Positions 62,916 to 64,000 of a stretch of 64,000 nt of DNA are shown in pieces. Position numbers and translations under genes: made by a program. The notes beneath the pieces are model-generated. The model made no database searches and was not told where the DNA came from. It worked only from the letters and a program-made list of their open reading frames with translations. How positions within the stretch are numbered: position 1 is the first letter of the stretch; each line of letters starts with the position of its first letter. The stretch is from the NCBI RefSeq assembly GCF_022815645.1, contig NZ_JALGRO010000011.1, positions 93,269 to 157,268 of the forward strand, written 5' to 3'. This stretch comes from Curtobacterium sp. VKM Ac-2922. GTDB lineage: Bacteria; Actinomycetota; Actinomycetes; Actinomycetales; Microbacteriaceae.

Positions 62916-63916
62916 ACCGCGCCCGCACCCGCCGTATCGCCGCGACCCTGGTCGCCGCTGCCGCCGCACTCGCCCTGACCGGTTGCGGCCTGCAGCCGGC
63001 CGCCTCGTTCGTCCCCGCAGCCGGGCCGGGCTCCATCAAGCGCATCGACGACCTGCCCGCCGGCGCGCACATCACGGTCACGTCGAAGAACTTCACCGAG
63101 CAGCTCGTGCTCGGCAAGATCGGCGTGCTCGCCGCGAAGGCCGCCGGGTTCGACGTCACCGACGAGACGAACGTGCCTGGCAGCGTCGCCGTCCGCCAGC
63201 TCATGACCGGACACGACGCCGACATGACCTACGAGTACACGGGCACCGCCTGGCTGACCTACATGGGCCACAAGGAAGGAATCCCGGACAAGACCGAGCA
63301 GTGGCAGGCGGTCCGCAAGGAGGACGCCCGCAACGGTCTGACCTGGCTCGACCCGGCGCCGATGAACAACACGTACGCGTTCGCGGTGCGCAAGGAGGCG
63401 GTCAAGGAGCTCGGCGGCATCACCAAGCTGTCGCAGATCACCGACCTGCCGAAGGACCAGCGCACGTTCTGCGTGGAGTCCGAGTTCAACTCGCGGGCCG
63501 ACGGCTTCAAGCCGATGCTGGCGAAGTACGGGCTCGAGCTCGGGGGATCCGGCGACAACGGCATCCCGAAGGGGAACGTCGACATCCTGGACACCGGCAC
63601 GGTGTACACGGCGACCGACCGCGGCACGTGCAACTTCGGTGAGGTCTTCACCACCGACGGCCGGATCAAGTCGCTCGGGCTGCAGGTGCTGCAGGACGAC
63701 AAGGGGTTCTTCCCCGCCTACAACGTCGCCCCGGTGCTCGACAGCGCGACGTTGCAGAAGTACCCGCAGCTCGAGGGCATCTACGACCAGATCTCCCCGA
63801 AGCTCACCGACCCCGTCCTGCAGGAGCTGAACCGGCAGGTGGACGTCGAGGGGCGCGAGCCCGCCGACGTCGCCTTCGACTGGATGGTCAAGGAGGGCTT
63901 CATCACGAAGGCCTGA
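62912..63916 (+). CDS. opuCC: osmoprotectant-binding lipoprotein
   Basis: A 334-residue substrate-binding protein. Signal peptide with lipobox LTGC (Cys near 25). ITVTSKNFTEQLVLGKI near 50, the opening of OpuAC/OpuCC proteins, EYTGTAWLTYMG near 110, and the family end AFDWMVKEGFI. It captures quaternary amines outside the membrane for the permeases. ATGA overlap with the permease stop. Complete; a terminator follows. Confidence 0.95.
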   Translation: MNRARTRRIAATLVAAAAALALTGCGLQPAASFVPAAGPGSIKRIDDLPAGAHITVTSKNFTEQLVLGKIGVLAAKAAGFDVTDETNVPGSVAVRQLMTGHDADMTYEYTGTAWLTYMGHKEGIPDKTEQWQAVRKEDARNGLTWLDPAPMNNTYAFAVRKEAVKELGGITKLSQITDLPKDQRTFCVESEFNSRADGFKPMLAKYGLELGGSGDNGIPKGNVDILDTGTVYTATDRGTCNFGEVFTTDGRIKSLGLQVLQDDKGFFPAYNVAPVLDSATLQKYPQLEGIYDQISPKLTDPVLQELNRQVDVEGREPADVAFDWMVKEGFITKA

Positions 63917-63940
63917 CGGGTCCGGACGCGACCAGCAGAC

Positions 63941-63980
63941 GGACGGGAGGCGCGGGGCCCCCTGGCCCCGCGCCCCCCGG
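63941..63980 (+). terminator. GC-rich terminator, GACGGGAGGC family
   Basis: GGCGCGGGGCC (63949-63959) and GGCCCCGCGCC (63964-63974) form a perfect 11-bp stem around a 4-base loop; the outer GGACGGGA arm is unpaired here. It ends the opuC operon 24 bases past its stop. Confidence 0.78.
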
Positions 63981-64000
63981 TGCGGCGGGCGGGGCGGCGG

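Overview
The window is high-GC (roughly 70 percent) DNA from an actinobacterium. The leaderless promoters, the oriC-proximal order aminotransferase - trxA - trxB - DUF6049/murJ - pcnA - rpsF - ssb - rpsR - rplI - dnaB, and family-level protein resemblance suggest Microbacteriaceae, most likely Curtobacterium or a close relative. The genus call is inference from memory, not from a search. About 73 genes are supported. There are no tRNA, rRNA or CRISPR loci and no intact mobile elements.

1-11870 is conserved core. On the minus strand lie a truncated PLP aminotransferase, the trxB-trxA redox operon behind a SigR/SigH-type promoter (GGAAT-N18-GTT), and one continuous frame joining a DUF6049 exported protein to the lipid II flippase MurJ. 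On the plus strand come the CCA-adding enzyme, the rpsF-ssb-rpsR-rplI operon with a probable S6:S18-binding leader, a strong terminator, a cluster of DnaA boxes, and dnaB. The chromosomal origin should lie a short distance beyond coordinate 1.

11871-16900 looks accessory: small membrane proteins, two P-loop kinases, a NUDIX hydrolase, a phosphoribosyltransferase, a membrane protein, a lipoprotein and a C-terminal gene remnant, with looser spacing and apparently lower GC.

17037-44500 is a mixed metabolic and membrane region in short transcription units. It includes an MFS exporter coupled to an esterase, a MerR regulator divergent from an SDR with a MerR-type promoter, three aldo/keto reductases, a bicovalent-flavin oxidase, an FBP-type (EF-G-binding) protein, a CNNM/CorC protein, an M23 peptidase, a TMEM175-like channel, and a CPA1 antiporter coupled to a DGSGP-repeat protein.

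44636-63916 holds monomeric NADP isocitrate dehydrogenase, a Gfo/Idh-ThuA-GAF/PP2C operon, a tightly overlapped five-gene GMC oxidoreductase operon (57599 down to 51109), an APH-type kinase, DUF6197 and DinB genes, and a complete OpuC-type osmoprotectant ABC transporter.

Two features recur. Many first genes have a TAnnnT box 6-7 bases before the start codon, implying leaderless mRNAs, while operon-internal genes use Shine-Dalgarno sites or overlapping stop/start codons. A family of long palindromes sharing a GACGGGAGGC arm closes five plus-strand transcription units.
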